From assembly GCA_004297065.1 (NCBI GenBank), contig SCUU01000010.1, forward strand, positions 1-38,282: a stretch of DNA of 38,282 bases, in the 5' to 3' direction. The notes under the pieces are model-generated. The model ran no database searches. It was not told the origin of the DNA and was given only the letters and a program-made list of their open reading frames with translations. Both the position numbers and the translations under genes were made by a program. This document shows, piece by piece, positions 18,316 through 26,398 of the stretch (position 1 is its first letter; every line of letters starts with the position of its first letter). Source of the DNA: Gallionellaceae bacterium. GTDB lineage: Bacteria > Pseudomonadota > Gammaproteobacteria > Burkholderiales > Gallionellaceae.

Positions 18316-18657
18316 ATGCTAAATCTCACCGTTGCACAGCGCCTCGAACTCAAAGGACGCGCCCACTCGCTCAACCCCATCGTCATCATCGGCAACGCCG
18401 GGCTGACGCCTGCCGTGCTGGACGAAATCGAGCGCAGCCTGAAAAGTCACGACCTGCTCAAGATTCGCGTGATGAACGACGACCGGGAAGCACGTACCGC
18501 CATGCACGAAGAAATCTGCAAAACGCTGAACGCGGGAGCGATTCAACACATCGGCAAGATACTGGTGATCTATCGCCCGCTAGCCGCCCCTATTGCCGGC
18601 GCGCCCAAGCGCAAAAAAGGCAAGCCGCTTACCAAGAAACAACTGGGGAATCGTTGA
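18316..18657 (+). CDS. yhbY: YhbY-type CRM-domain RNA-binding protein
   Basis: A small ribosome-assembly factor of the CRM family that associates with pre-50S particles. The 113-aa protein shows LTVAQRLELKGRAHSLNPIV, the family GxxG-like loop IIGNAGLTPAVLDEI, and KILVIYRP, followed by a basic tail (KRKKGKPLTKKQ). ATG 18316 is preceded by CGGAGTACCAC, which offers GGAG as ribosome site. It is divergent from rlmE and convergent with greA, matching the common greA-yhbY-rlmE neighbourhood. Confidence 0.93.
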   Translation: MLNLTVAQRLELKGRAHSLNPIVIIGNAGLTPAVLDEIERSLKSHDLLKIRVMNDDREARTAMHEEICKTLNAGAIQHIGKILVIYRPLAAPIAGAPKRKKGKPLTKKQLGNR

Positions 18658-18664
18658 GAAACGG

Positions 18665-18718
18665 TTGTTAGACGTTAGTGGCTAGTCGTTAGTTAAAAAA
18701 GCGAAGCAACATAACCAA
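18665..18718. repeat. GTCGTTAGT-type repeat between yhbY and greA
   Basis: GTTGTTAGACGTTAGTGGCT then AGTCGTTAGTT. This is the half-element family of 15411-15508 (shared GTGGCTAGTCGTTAGTT). It lies in the convergent gap just after yhbY and before the greA stop. No T-rich terminator stem is obvious. Confidence 0.6.
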
Positions 18719-19195
18719 CTAGATGTACTGAACTTCCACTACCTCATATTCGCGCACGCCGCCCGGCGCCTGCACTTCCGCCACATCGCCGCTCGACTTG
18801 CCGATCAAGGCGCGTGCGATCGGCGAGCTGATCGATATCTTGCGGTGTTTGATGTCGGCTTCATCTTCGCCGACGATCTGGTAAGTCACCACATCGCCGC
18901 TCTGGGTGTCTTCCAGAATCACGGTCGAACCGAACACGCAGCGGCCATCGGCATTCAGCGCCTTGGGGTCGATCACCTGCGCACTGCCCAGCTTGAATTC
19001 AAGTTCGACGATACGGCCTTCGATGAAAGACTGTTTTTCTTTGGCGGCATCGTATTCCGCGTTCTCGGACAAATCGCCCTGCGCGCGCGCTTCGGAGATG
19101 GCGTTAATCACGGCGGGACGCTCCACCGTCTTCAGGCGGTGCAACTCGTTGCGCAATAGCTCTGCGCCGTTCACAGTTAATGGAACTTTGCTCAT
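18719..19195 (-). CDS. greA: Transcription elongation factor GreA
   Basis: Rescues backtracked RNA polymerase by stimulating transcript cleavage. The 158 aa match the family. The coiled-coil tip carries the acidic pair in GDLSENAEYDAAKEKQ, and the C-terminal FKBP-like domain ends ISSPIARALIGK then REYEVVEV. It starts at ATG 19195 (MSKVPLTVNGAELL). It follows carB in the same direction after a 19-bp gap made of repeat sequence, so it is likely co-transcribed with carAB. Confidence 0.97.
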   Translation of the reverse strand: MSKVPLTVNGAELLRNELHRLKTVERPAVINAISEARAQGDLSENAEYDAAKEKQSFIEGRIVELEFKLGSAQVIDPKALNADGRCVFGSTVILEDTQSGDVVTYQIVGEDEADIKHRKISISSPIARALIGKSSGDVAEVQAPGGVREYEVVEVQYI

Positions 19196-19206
19196 GGTGT
19201 AACTTT

Positions 19207-19238
19207 CTTAGTCGTTAGTTATTAGTCGCTAGTCGTTT
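19207..19238. repeat. GTCGTTAGT-type repeat at the carB 3' end
   Basis: CTTAGTCGTTAGTTATTAGT then CGCTAGTCGTTT. It overlaps the last codons of carB, which on the minus strand reads KRLATNN then TAA from this repeat. Same family as 15411-15508 and 18665-18718. Confidence 0.65.
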
Positions 19239-22200
19239 ATGCAATGACTGCATATCGTAGACTTGCAGCTCGGCCAGATGCTGCATGCCCATGCAGGCCG
19301 CACGCGCACCGGCGAGTGTGGTGTAGTAAGTCACGCGGCCTTGCAGCGCGGCGTGGCGGATGGAGTAGGAATCGCGCATCACCGACGGCTTGCTGTCCAC
19401 GGTGTTGACGATCAAGTTCACTTCGCCGTTTTTAATCATATCCACGATATGCGGGCGACCTTCGGCAACCTTGTTCACCACGGACACCGGCACCCCCGCC
19501 GTCGAGATTGCCGCAGCCGTTCCGCGCGTAGCCAAGATCGTAAAACCTAATTGATGCAGATTTTTGGCTACCTCGACGATGCCGGATTTGTCGCCTTCGC
19601 GCACGCTGATAAACACGTTGCCATCCTTGGGCAGCTTCACACTTGCGGCGAGTTGCGATTTGACGAACGCTTCGGCAAAAGTATCGCCCACGCCCATCAC
19701 TTCGCCGGTGGATTTCATCTCGGGGCCGAGAATGGTATCGACGCCGGGGAATTTGATAAAGGGGAACACCGCTTCCTTCACCGAGTAATACGGCGGGATC
19801 ACTTCTTTGCTCACGCCCTGCGCTGCCAGTGTCTGTCCAGCCATGCAGCGCGCGGCGATCTTCGCCAGCGATACACCGGTCGCTTTCGACACGAACGGCA
19901 CAGTACGCGAAGCGCGCGGGTTCACTTCAAGCACGTACACCGTTTCGCCCTGAATAGCGAACTGCACGTTCATCAAACCGACCACATCGAGCGACTTCGC
20001 CATCGCCACCGTCTGACGGCGCAATTCATCTTGCAGTTTGGCCGACAAGGAGTACGGCGGTAGCGAACAAGCCGAGTCGCCGGAATGTACGCCCGCTTCT
20101 TCGATGTGCTCCATGATGCCGCCGATGATGACTTGCTGGCCGTCGGACACCGCGTCCACATCCACTTCGATCGCGTCGTTCAGGAAGCGGTCCAACAGGA
20201 TGGGCATGCGCTCTGGATAGGTCTTGGACATTTCCTCGGCATCGCGCATGTAGCGCTCAAGGTCGGTCTGCGCGTGGATGATCTCCATCGCGCGACCACC
20301 CAGCACATTGGATGGACGCATCACCAGCGGGTAGCCGATCTCGGCTGCACCCGCGACCGCATCGACCACGTTGCTGGCGGTGCGGTTCGGCGGCTGTTTC
20401 AAATTCAGTTCGCGCAACATCGCCTGGAAGCGCGCGCGGTCTTCCGCCATGTCTATCATGTCCGGTGTGGTGCCGATGATAGGCACACCATTCTTGGCCA
20501 AGCCATGCGCCAGCTTCAGCGGCGTCTGGCCGCCGTACTGCACGATCACACCGATGGGGTTTTCCACCGCCACCACTTCCAGCACGTCTTCCAATGTCAG
20601 CGGCTCGAAGTACAAACGGTCGGAAGTGTCGTAGTCGGTGGAAACAGTTTCGGGATTGCAGTTGACCATGATGGTCTCGTAGCCGTCCTCGCGCATCGCC
20701 AGCGCGGCATGCACGCAGCAATAGTCGAACTCGATACCCTGGCCGATACGGTTCGGCCCACCGCCCAGCACCATGATTTTCTTCTTGTCGGTCGGCTGCG
20801 CTTCGCACTCTTCTTCGTAGGTGGAATACATATACGCGGTGTTGGTGGAGAACTCGGCGGCGCAGGTATCCACGCGTTTGAACACCGGACGCACCTTCAA
20901 TGCATGACGATAAGCACGCAATGCGGCATCGTCCGTACCCAGCAACGCGGCCAGACGCGCATCGGCAAAACCATTTCGTTTCAGCACCCGCAACTCGTCG
21001 GCGCTCAAGCTTTCCAGCATGCGCCCGGCCAATGATTGCTCCTGGCGGATGATGTCGGCGATTTGCACCAGGAACCATGGGTCGATTTTGCTGATGCCGA
21101 ATACCTCTTCCACGCTCATGCCGAGGCGGAACGCATCGCCCACCGCCCAGATGCGATCCGGGCCGGGGTTGCCCATTTCGGCGCAGATCGCTTCGCGGTC
21201 GCTGTACTTGCCGTCCAGCCCGTGTACGCCGACTTCTAGGCCGCGCAAGGCTTTTTGGAATGATTCTTGGAAGGTGCGGCCTATCGCCATCACCTCGCCC
21301 ACCGACTTCATTTGCGTGGTCAGGCGGTCATTGGCTTGTGGGAATTTCTCAAACGCGAAACGCGGAATCTTGGTGACCACATAGTCTATGGTCGGCTCGA
21401 ACGAAGCGGGTGTCGCCCCACCTGTGATGTCGTTCTTCAGTTCGTCCAGCGTGTAGCCTACCGCGAGCTTGGCCGCAACCTTGGCGATCGGGAAGCCGGT
21501 GGCCTTGGAGGCCAAGGCAGACGAACGCGACACGCGCGGGTTCATCTCGATCACCACCATGCGCCCGTCTTGCGGGTTGATGGAGAACTGCACGTTGGAG
21601 CCGCCGGTCTCCACGCCGATCTCGCGCAACACCGCCAGCGAGGCGTCGCGCATGATCTGGTATTCCTTGTCGGTCAGCGTCTGCGCCGGCGCGACGGTGA
21701 TGGAGTCGCCGGTATGTACGCCCATCGGGTCGAGGTTCTCGATGGAACAGATGATGATGCAATTGTCGTTGCGGTCGCGCACGACTTCCATCTCGTATTC
21801 TTTCCAGCCGAGCAACGATTCCTCGATCAGCAGCTCGCGCGTGGGCGACGCTTCCAAACCGCGCTCGCAGATTTCCACGAACTCTTCGCGGTTGTAGGCG
21901 ATGCCGCCGCCGCTGCCGCCCATCGTGAAGGACGGGCGGATGATAGTCGGAAAACCCAGCGCCTGCTGTACCTGCAAGGCTTCTTCCATGCTGTGCGCGA
22001 TGGTAGAACGCGCCGAGGCCAGCCCGATGCGCGTCATCGCCTGCTTGAATTTTTCGCGATCTTCCGCCATGTCGATGGCGTCGCGCGACGCGCCTATCAT
22101 CTCGACTTGGTATTTCTCCAGCACGCCGTGCTTGGCCAGATCGAGCGCGCAATTCAGCGCGGTCTGTCCGCCCATGGTCGGCAGGATCGCATCGGGGCGT

Positions 22201-22442
22201 TCCTTGGCGATGATCTTCTCGACCATCTTCCAGGTGATCGGTTCGATATAGGTCGCATCCGCCATGTTCGGGTCGGTCATGATGGTGGCCGGATTCGAAT
22301 TCACCAGGATGACGCGATAGCCCTCTTCACGTAGCGCCTTGCAGGCCTGCGCGCCGGAATAGTCGAACTCGCACGCCTGCCCGATGACGATGGGGCCAGC
22401 GCCGATGATAAGAATTGATTTGATGTCAGTACGCTTTGCCAT
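19215..22442 (-). CDS. carB: Carbamoyl-phosphate synthase large subunit
   Basis: Makes carbamoyl phosphate from bicarbonate, ATP and ammonia channelled from CarA, for pyrimidines and arginine. The 1075 aa contain two ATP-grasp halves ([20 protein letters not shown] at the start; [20 protein letters not shown] in the second half) and a C-terminal MGS-like allosteric domain ([14 protein letters not shown]). Start ATG 22442 follows the carA stop directly (TAAATG), so translation is coupled. The final few residues are encoded by a dispersed repeat. Otherwise complete. Confidence 0.98.
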   Translation of the reverse strand: MAKRTDIKSILIIGAGPIVIGQACEFDYSGAQACKALREEGYRVILVNSNPATIMTDPNMADATYIEPITWKMVEKIIAKERPDAILPTMGGQTALNCALDLAKHGVLEKYQVEMIGASRDAIDMAEDREKFKQAMTRIGLASARSTIAHSMEEALQVQQALGFPTIIRPSFTMGGSGGGIAYNREEFVEICERGLEASPTRELLIEESLLGWKEYEMEVVRDRNDNCIIICSIENLDPMGVHTGDSITVAPAQTLTDKEYQIMRDASLAVLREIGVETGGSNVQFSINPQDGRMVVIEMNPRVSRSSALASKATGFPIAKVAAKLAVGYTLDELKNDITGGATPASFEPTIDYVVTKIPRFAFEKFPQANDRLTTQMKSVGEVMAIGRTFQESFQKALRGLEVGVHGLDGKYSDREAICAEMGNPGPDRIWAVGDAFRLGMSVEEVFGISKIDPWFLVQIADIIRQEQSLAGRMLESLSADELRVLKRNGFADARLAALLGTDDAALRAYRHALKVRPVFKRVDTCAAEFSTNTAYMYSTYEEECEAQPTDKKKIMVLGGGPNRIGQGIEFDYCCVHAALAMREDGYETIMVNCNPETVSTDYDTSDRLYFEPLTLEDVLEVVAVENPIGVIVQYGGQTPLKLAHGLAKNGVPIIGTTPDMIDMAEDRARFQAMLRELNLKQPPNRTASNVVDAVAGAAEIGYPLVMRPSNVLGGRAMEIIHAQTDLERYMRDAEEMSKTYPERMPILLDRFLNDAIEVDVDAVSDGQQVIIGGIMEHIEEAGVHSGDSACSLPPYSLSAKLQDELRRQTVAMAKSLDVVGLMNVQFAIQGETVYVLEVNPRASRTVPFVSKATGVSLAKIAARCMAGQTLAAQGVSKEVIPPYYSVKEAVFPFIKFPGVDTILGPEMKSTGEVMGVGDTFAEAFVKSQLAASVKLPKDGNVFISVREGDKSGIVEVAKNLHQLGFTILATRGTAAAISTAGVPVSVVNKVAEGRPHIVDMIKNGEVNLIVNTVDSKPSVMRDSYSIRHAALQGRVTYYTTLAGARAACMGMQHLAELQVYDMQSLHKRLATNN

Positions 22443-23657
22443 TTACTTGCCCATCATCGCTATGAAGCGATCAAACAGAGTGTCCACATCATGCGGCCCG
22501 GGGCTCGCCTCGGGGTGACCCTGGAAACAGAACGCCGGCTTGTCGGTCAGCTCGAAACCTTGCAGCGTGCCGTCGAACAGCGAGATATGCGTGACGCGCG
22601 CGTTCTTCGGCAGCGTCGCCGCATCCACCGCGAAACCGTGGTTCTGGCTGGTAATCATCACGCGCTTGGTCTGCGTATCCTGCACCGGATGGTTTGCGCC
22701 GCGATGGCCGAACTTCATCTTCACCGTCTTCGCACCGGAAGCCAGCCCCAAAATCTGGTGACCGAGGCAGATGCCGAACAAGGGCATACCGACTTCGAGG
22801 AACTTCTTCGTCGCGTTGATCGCGTAAGCGCAAGGCTCGGGATCGCCGGGACCGTTGGACAGGAACACGCCGTCCGGCTTCAGCGCCAGCACATCGGCGG
22901 CAGAAGTCTTGGCCGGGACCACGGTGATCTTGCAACCGCGCTCGGCCAGCATGCGCAGGATGTTGCGCTTCACGCCGAAGTCATAGGCTACGACATGGAA
23001 CCGCGCAGCTCGCAGCTCCAGTCCCCTCTCCCCTTGGGAGAGGGCTAGGGTGAGGGGTTGACCGTTGGCCCCCTCACCCCGCCCCTCTCCCGGAGGGAGA
23101 GGGAGAAGATCGCGGCAGCCTTCGCCCAGCTTCCACTCCTTCTGAGTCCACTCGTAAGGCTTATCGCAGCTCACAACCTGCGCCAAATCCATCCCGGCCA
23201 ATCCGGCGAAGCCGCGCGCCGCAGCCAGCGCGGCCTCGACATTGTCGCCCGTGGCGATGCAACCGTTCTGCGCGCCCTTGCTGCGCAGGATGCGTGTCAG
23301 CTTGCGCGTGTCGATACCGGCGATGGCCACCACATTATTGGCCTTGAGATATTCGGGCAGAGATTGCGTCGCGCGGAAATTGCTCACCGTCATCGACAGG
23401 TCGCGAATGATCAGGCCGCTGGCAAACACCTGACGCGACTCCACATCTTCGGGATTGCACCCCACATTACCGATATGCGGGTAGGTCAACGTGACGATCT
23501 GGCGGCAATAGGACGGATCAGTCAGAATTTCCTCGTAACCGGTCATTGAGGTATTAAACACCACCTCGCCGACACTGCTACCGGACGCGCCAATGGCGGT
23601 TCCGCGAAACACCGTCCCATCGGCTAAAACCAAAATGGCAGGACTTGTTTGCGACAC
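22443..23657 (-). CDS. carA: Carbamoyl-phosphate synthase small subunit
   Basis: Glutaminase subunit. The N-terminal CPSase domain ([29 protein letters not shown]) is followed by a class I amidotransferase domain with nucleophile Cys in [11 protein letters not shown] and the HPE of [14 protein letters not shown] chose GTG 23657 ([12 protein letters not shown]) because AGGGGGT lies eight bases upstream; the frame extends to ATG 23681 without a ribosome site. The product is 404 aa. Between KEWKLGEG and [13 protein letters not shown] there are about 40 residues where E. coli CarA has about 12; this excess is the in-frame palindromic element at 23021-23104. Active-site blocks are intact. Confidence 0.96.
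   Translation of the reverse strand: MSQTSPAILVLADGTVFRGTAIGASGSSVGEVVFNTSMTGYEEILTDPSYCRQIVTLTYPHIGNVGCNPEDVESRQVFASGLIIRDLSMTVSNFRATQSLPEYLKANNVVAIAGIDTRKLTRILRSKGAQNGCIATGDNVEAALAAARGFAGLAGMDLAQVVSCDKPYEWTQKEWKLGEGCRDLLPLPPGEGRGEGANGQPLTLALSQGERGLELRAARFHVVAYDFGVKRNILRMLAERGCKITVVPAKTSAADVLALKPDGVFLSNGPGDPEPCAYAINATKKFLEVGMPLFGICLGHQILGLASGAKTVKMKFGHRGANHPVQDTQTKRVMITSQNHGFAVDAATLPKNARVTHISLFDGTLQGFELTDKPAFCFQGHPEASPGPHDVDTLFDRFIAMMGK
23021..23104. repeat. Paired GC-rich palindrome inside carA
   Basis: Hairpin CCCTCTCCCCttGGGAGAGGG, then TAGGGTGAGGGG, a 10-12 bp spacer, CCCCTCACCCC and a second hairpin CCCTCTCCCGGAGGGAGAGGG. The minus strand reads [14 protein letters not shown] and [13 protein letters not shown] in frame, inside the linker between the two CarA domains. 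The unit order is the opposite of the addA element at 3135-3224. Confidence 0.88.
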
Positions 23658-23731
23658 CGGACACCCCCTAGAACTGGACATAAAGAAGCGGGACGAACCG
23701 TTATGTTCATCCCGCCTTTGAATTGGCGCAC

Positions 23732-23760
23732 ATTATAGCCGATTAGGGGAACGGCATCAA
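23732..23760 (-). promoter_or_regulatory. Sigma70-type promoter of carAB(-greA)
   Basis: On the minus strand TTGATG (complement of 23755-23760) and a perfect TATAAT (complement of 23732-23737) are separated by exactly 17 bp. Transcription should start near 23725, about 68 nt before the carA GTG at 23657. It lies just outside the integron cassette, so carAB keeps its own promoter despite the insertion. Confidence 0.8.
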
Positions 23761-23883
23761 ACGGAAGCAAAACCCTTGCGCCCGTTAAGGCTCGAAACAA
23801 CCGTCGTATAATGCCGCACCTCTGCACACCCCGTAGCGCTGCTCAAAAACACCAGATCAATCAGAATTGGAATAAAAAGACAT

Positions 23884-23961
23884 GTTCAACGTTTGAGTTC
23901 ACCCGAGGGCGGAAGCGGGCGAAGCCCGCTGTAGCACTTCGGGTGCAACGAAGGGTTAGGC
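23884..23961 (-). other. attC: Integron attC recombination site (78 bp)
   Basis: On the minus strand the site begins GCCTAAC (fits RYYYAAC) and ends GTTGAAC (fits GTTRRRY). Inside, GCACCCGA pairs with TCGGGTG with one extrahelical base, and the centre is the hairpin AGCGGGC-ttc-GCCCGCT. Both core consensus boxes, the imperfect inner pairing and the length fit an attC. The TAA stop of the hydrolase gene is inside the first core box, as in ordinary cassettes. Confidence 0.88.
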
Positions 23962-24912
23962 CGCATGCAGCTGACGCACGTGGCGGACGACTGCAGAGAT
24001 TGCTGGCGGCTCCAAGGTGAGCGCGATATGCCCGACATTGGGTAGCAACTCAACGGGCCAGTTCTTGCCGGCCGCACGAAAGATCGGTTCAAGCTTCTCT
24101 GGAAAGAAGGCCTCGTCCGATTGGCCGACCAGCGCCGCAACCGGTCGAGACACTCGTCGAATGTTCGCCATGTAGTCCCGTTCGGGTCTGAAGTTCATCG
24201 CCAGATTGAAGTCGTACTGTGGCGTCAGGATGGCACGCGATTGCTCATTGAGAGCGAACGCGGTAACCGGCAATGAGTTGAAGACGCTAACTCCGACCGA
24301 GTTCAACATAGTAAGCGCTACGACTCGTGGGATGCCGACGTTTACCCAACCGCCGCTATTCGGACGCTGGTTCTCAGCGTCTTGACTCAGGAACGGCGAG
24401 AGCATGAGATAGCTGCTGAACAGCAAGCCGTGTTCACTGCTCGCGAAGCGCAAGGCGAAACCTCCGCCAGCGGAAAATCCAGCGAGCGTTGAAGGCTGAG
24501 GCGGTTGAACCGCGTGGACGAAAGCGGCCAAGTCAGACTCCAGTTGTCCAACGTAATCAATGTGTCCCCGATGACCGGACTGTCCATGGCCTCGGACATC
24601 GATGGCAAAGACCTTGTATCCAGCGGCAGACAGCGCCTTGGCCATGGGATGCATGCTGTTGCTGCTGGCCGATGAGCCGTGAATCAGCGTCACGCTGCCG
24701 CGAGGTGCGCCGGGCGGCACGTACTCGCGATATGCCAAGACTTGACCATCTGCTCCGCGATACGTGGCCACGGCGGGCAGATCCGAGAAGTCAACTGACT
24801 TGAATGGATCATTGATGCTTGCCATCGGCGGTGGAGCCGTTGGCCCGCCGAGCGCGAGGCAGAGCGTGACGATAATGGCCATCGCGACGAGGCTGAAGAG
24901 CGGAATAAGCAT
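23956..24912 (-). CDS. Alpha/beta hydrolase encoded by an integron gene cassette
   Basis: A 318-aa protein with an N-terminal hydrophobic segment (LIPLFSLVAMAIIVTLCLAL), a signal peptide or membrane anchor, then an alpha/beta-hydrolase fold: oxyanion-side LIHGSSASSNS, nucleophile Ser in LAGFSAGGGFALR, acid in LVGQSDEAFFPE, and His in LPNVGHIALTLEP. This is the serine-hydrolase/lysophospholipase-like group (DVRGHGQSGHRG); the substrate is unknown. ATG 24912 has CAGGAATTG upstream; TTG 24918 is possible. The gene fills a cassette of about 1060 bp (23890-24949) ending in the attC. It separates dapB from carA and was probably acquired by integron recombination. Confidence 0.88.
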   Translation of the reverse strand: MLIPLFSLVAMAIIVTLCLALGGPTAPPPMASINDPFKSVDFSDLPAVATYRGADGQVLAYREYVPPGAPRGSVTLIHGSSASSNSMHPMAKALSAAGYKVFAIDVRGHGQSGHRGHIDYVGQLESDLAAFVHAVQPPQPSTLAGFSAGGGFALRFASSEHGLLFSSYLMLSPFLSQDAENQRPNSGGWVNVGIPRVVALTMLNSVGVSVFNSLPVTAFALNEQSRAILTPQYDFNLAMNFRPERDYMANIRRVSRPVAALVGQSDEAFFPEKLEPIFRAAGKNWPVELLPNVGHIALTLEPPAISAVVRHVRQLHAA

Positions 24913-25048
24913 GTGCAATTCCTGTGAGTGGTGAATCGGTAAACCCTAACGTAAAGTAGACACCCTAAAAAATGCCGAGAAAGGCACCTTCGAGGTGTAC
25001 AATCTGGCATCCATTCTGCAATGCCTTGTTTTTATTAAAGGAGAAATT
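24913..25048. other. attI-like region between the cassette and intI
   Basis: On the minus strand GTTAGGG (complement of 24944-24950) marks the likely G/TT junction where the cassette was inserted; its last base departs from GTTRRRY. The remaining ~100 bp to the integrase start would hold the attI site and the integrase and cassette promoters. TACAAT at 24998-25003 is a possible -10 on the plus strand. AAAGGAG at 25037-25043 is the integrase ribosome site. Confidence 0.55.
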
Positions 25049-25186
25049 ATGGCAACCCCTAATTTTTCAGATAAAAGCGCCACGATAAAATCCCAAAAAT
25101 TACTCGATCAAGTCCGCGATAAGTTGCGGGTGAAGCATTACAGTATTCGCACCGAGCAGGCTTATACGGGCTGGATTAAACGCTAT
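25049..25186 (+). pseudogene. intI: Integron integrase, N-terminal remnant
   Basis: From ATG 25049, with AAAGGAG upstream, about 46 codons read as the N-terminal DNA-binding domain of an IntI-type tyrosine recombinase. KLLDQVRDKLRVKHYS then [14 protein letters not shown] closely follows IntI1 ([20 protein letters not shown]). The match stops at about 25186, exactly where dapB ends on the opposite strand. The open frame runs on to 25426 but is then merely antisense to dapB. All catalytic residues are gone. The divergent orientation relative to the cassette is that of a real integron. Confidence 0.85.
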
Positions 25187-25986
25187 TGCAACCCCAGCAC
25201 ATCCTGCATGTCATACATCCCCGCCGGATTGGCTTTGAGGAAGCGCGCGGCGCGCAACGCACCCAGCGCGAAGGTGGCGCGGCTGCTGGCTTTGTGGGTG
25301 ATCTCGATGCGTTCGCCTATGCCCGCATACAGCACGGTGTGGTCGCCCACGATGTCGCCGCCGCGCACGGTGGCAAAACCGATGCTGGAAGGATCGCGTT
25401 CGCCGGTGACACCTTCGCGTCCGTAGACCGCGCACTCATCCAGATCGCGGCCCAAGGTGCGCGCCACCACTTCGCCCAAGCCCAGTGCCGTGCCGGATGG
25501 CGCATCCACTTTGTGGCGGTGATGCGCCTCGATGATCTCGATGTCGTAGCCGTGGCTCAATACGCGCGAAGCGGTCTCCAGCAGCTTGAACACCAGGTTC
25601 ACGCCGACGCTCATGTTGGGCGCGAATACGATGCCGATCTGTTGCGCCGCCGCACCGAGCTGCGCCTTCTGCTGCGCAGTGAACCCGGTCGTACCGACGA
25701 CAATATTCACCCCGAGTTGCCGGCAGATTTCCAGATGATGCAAAGTACCTTCGGGGCGGGTGAAGTCGATCAACACGTCCGCTCCGCGCAACGCGGCGCG
25801 CACATCCGCACCGATCTTGACACCGCGCATACCGCCGAATTCGCTCGCGTCTTTACCCAGCGCAGCGCTGGCCTCATGGTCGAGCGCCGCATGCAGCACC
25901 AAGTCATCGGCCTGGGCCACGCATTCCAGCAGGGTCTTGCCCATGCGTCCCGAACACCCGGCGATCACCACTTTGATCTCGTTCAT
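25183..25986 (-). CDS. dapB: 4-hydroxy-tetrahydrodipicolinate reductase
   Basis: Lysine and diaminopimelate pathway reductase. The 267 aa show the NAD(P)-binding start [16 protein letters not shown], the catalytic [16 protein letters not shown], and VVGTTGF. It starts at ATG 25986 ([10 protein letters not shown]). It ends [11 protein letters not shown] with TAG at 25183-25185, about the usual family end, although the integrase remnant begins right there. It is followed in other betaproteobacteria by carA; here the integron remnant intervenes. bamE lies 8 bp upstream in the same direction. Confidence 0.96.
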   Translation of the reverse strand: MNEIKVVIAGCSGRMGKTLLECVAQADDLVLHAALDHEASAALGKDASEFGGMRGVKIGADVRAALRGADVLIDFTRPEGTLHHLEICRQLGVNIVVGTTGFTAQQKAQLGAAAQQIGIVFAPNMSVGVNLVFKLLETASRVLSHGYDIEIIEAHHRHKVDAPSGTALGLGEVVARTLGRDLDECAVYGREGVTGERDPSSIGFATVRGGDIVGDHTVLYAGIGERIEITHKASSRATFALGALRAARFLKANPAGMYDMQDVLGLQ

Positions 25987-25994
25987 ACCTTGTC

Positions 25995-26306
25995 CTATTT
26001 GGCTGGCGCAACATCATCGATGCGCTGCAAACTGCCGTTTTCGAAATACAGCGTCATGCGTTTTTCTTCGAGCAATTTGCCCTTCTGTTCGAAACGGTAA
26101 ATATAGTCCCAACGGTTCGCATGGAAAGGATCGTTGACTAGCGGGGTGCCGAGTATGACTTTGACCTGCTGCTGCGTCATACCGATTTTCACGCGGGCAC
26201 GCATTTCCGCGGAAATCAAGTTGCCCTGGCGAATCTCAACCTTATGCGGCATGAGCCAGCTGCACGAAGCCAGCAACAGCGAAACGAAAATAATACTGAT
26301 ACGCAT
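25995..26306 (-). CDS. bamE: Outer-membrane assembly lipoprotein BamE
   Basis: Small lipoprotein of the BAM beta-barrel assembly complex (SmpA/OmlA). The 103 aa begin with a lipoprotein signal [15 protein letters not shown], with the lipobox Cys at residue 15. It has the family segments IKIG-like [18 protein letters not shown] and [14 protein letters not shown]. It lies just upstream of dapB, a standard order. In several proteobacteria a fur gene lies between recN and this gene; none is present here. Confidence 0.93.
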   Translation of the reverse strand: MRISIIFVSLLLASCSWLMPHKVEIRQGNLISAEMRARVKIGMTQQQVKVILGTPLVNDPFHANRWDYIYRFEQKGKLLEEKRMTLYFENGSLQRIDDVAPAK

Positions 26307-26351
26307 GAAATTTAAACCTTAAAATTAGCAACAATCCTTAAATCGACTCTG

Positions 26352-26375
26352 CTCCCTCCCCCAAAGGGAGAGGGG
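26352..26375. repeat. Short GC-rich palindrome between recN and bamE
   Basis: CCCTCCCCCaaaGGGAGAGGGG, the shortest member of the GC-rich family in this window, 23 bp after the recN stop. On the minus strand a stem followed by no T-run makes it a poor terminator. Confidence 0.55.
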
Positions 26376-26398
26376 ATAAAAACGGCGCGCATGATACC

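Noticed and set aside
23785-23812. Plus-strand promoter TTAAGG-16-TATAAT pointing into the attC
   Set aside because: The TATAAT is good, but the -35 is weak and no gene follows; the first ATG at 23882 opens only four codons.
25187-25426. Continuation of the integrase reading frame
   Set aside because: After about 25186 the peptide has no recombinase features and the DNA is the strongly supported dapB gene on the other strand.
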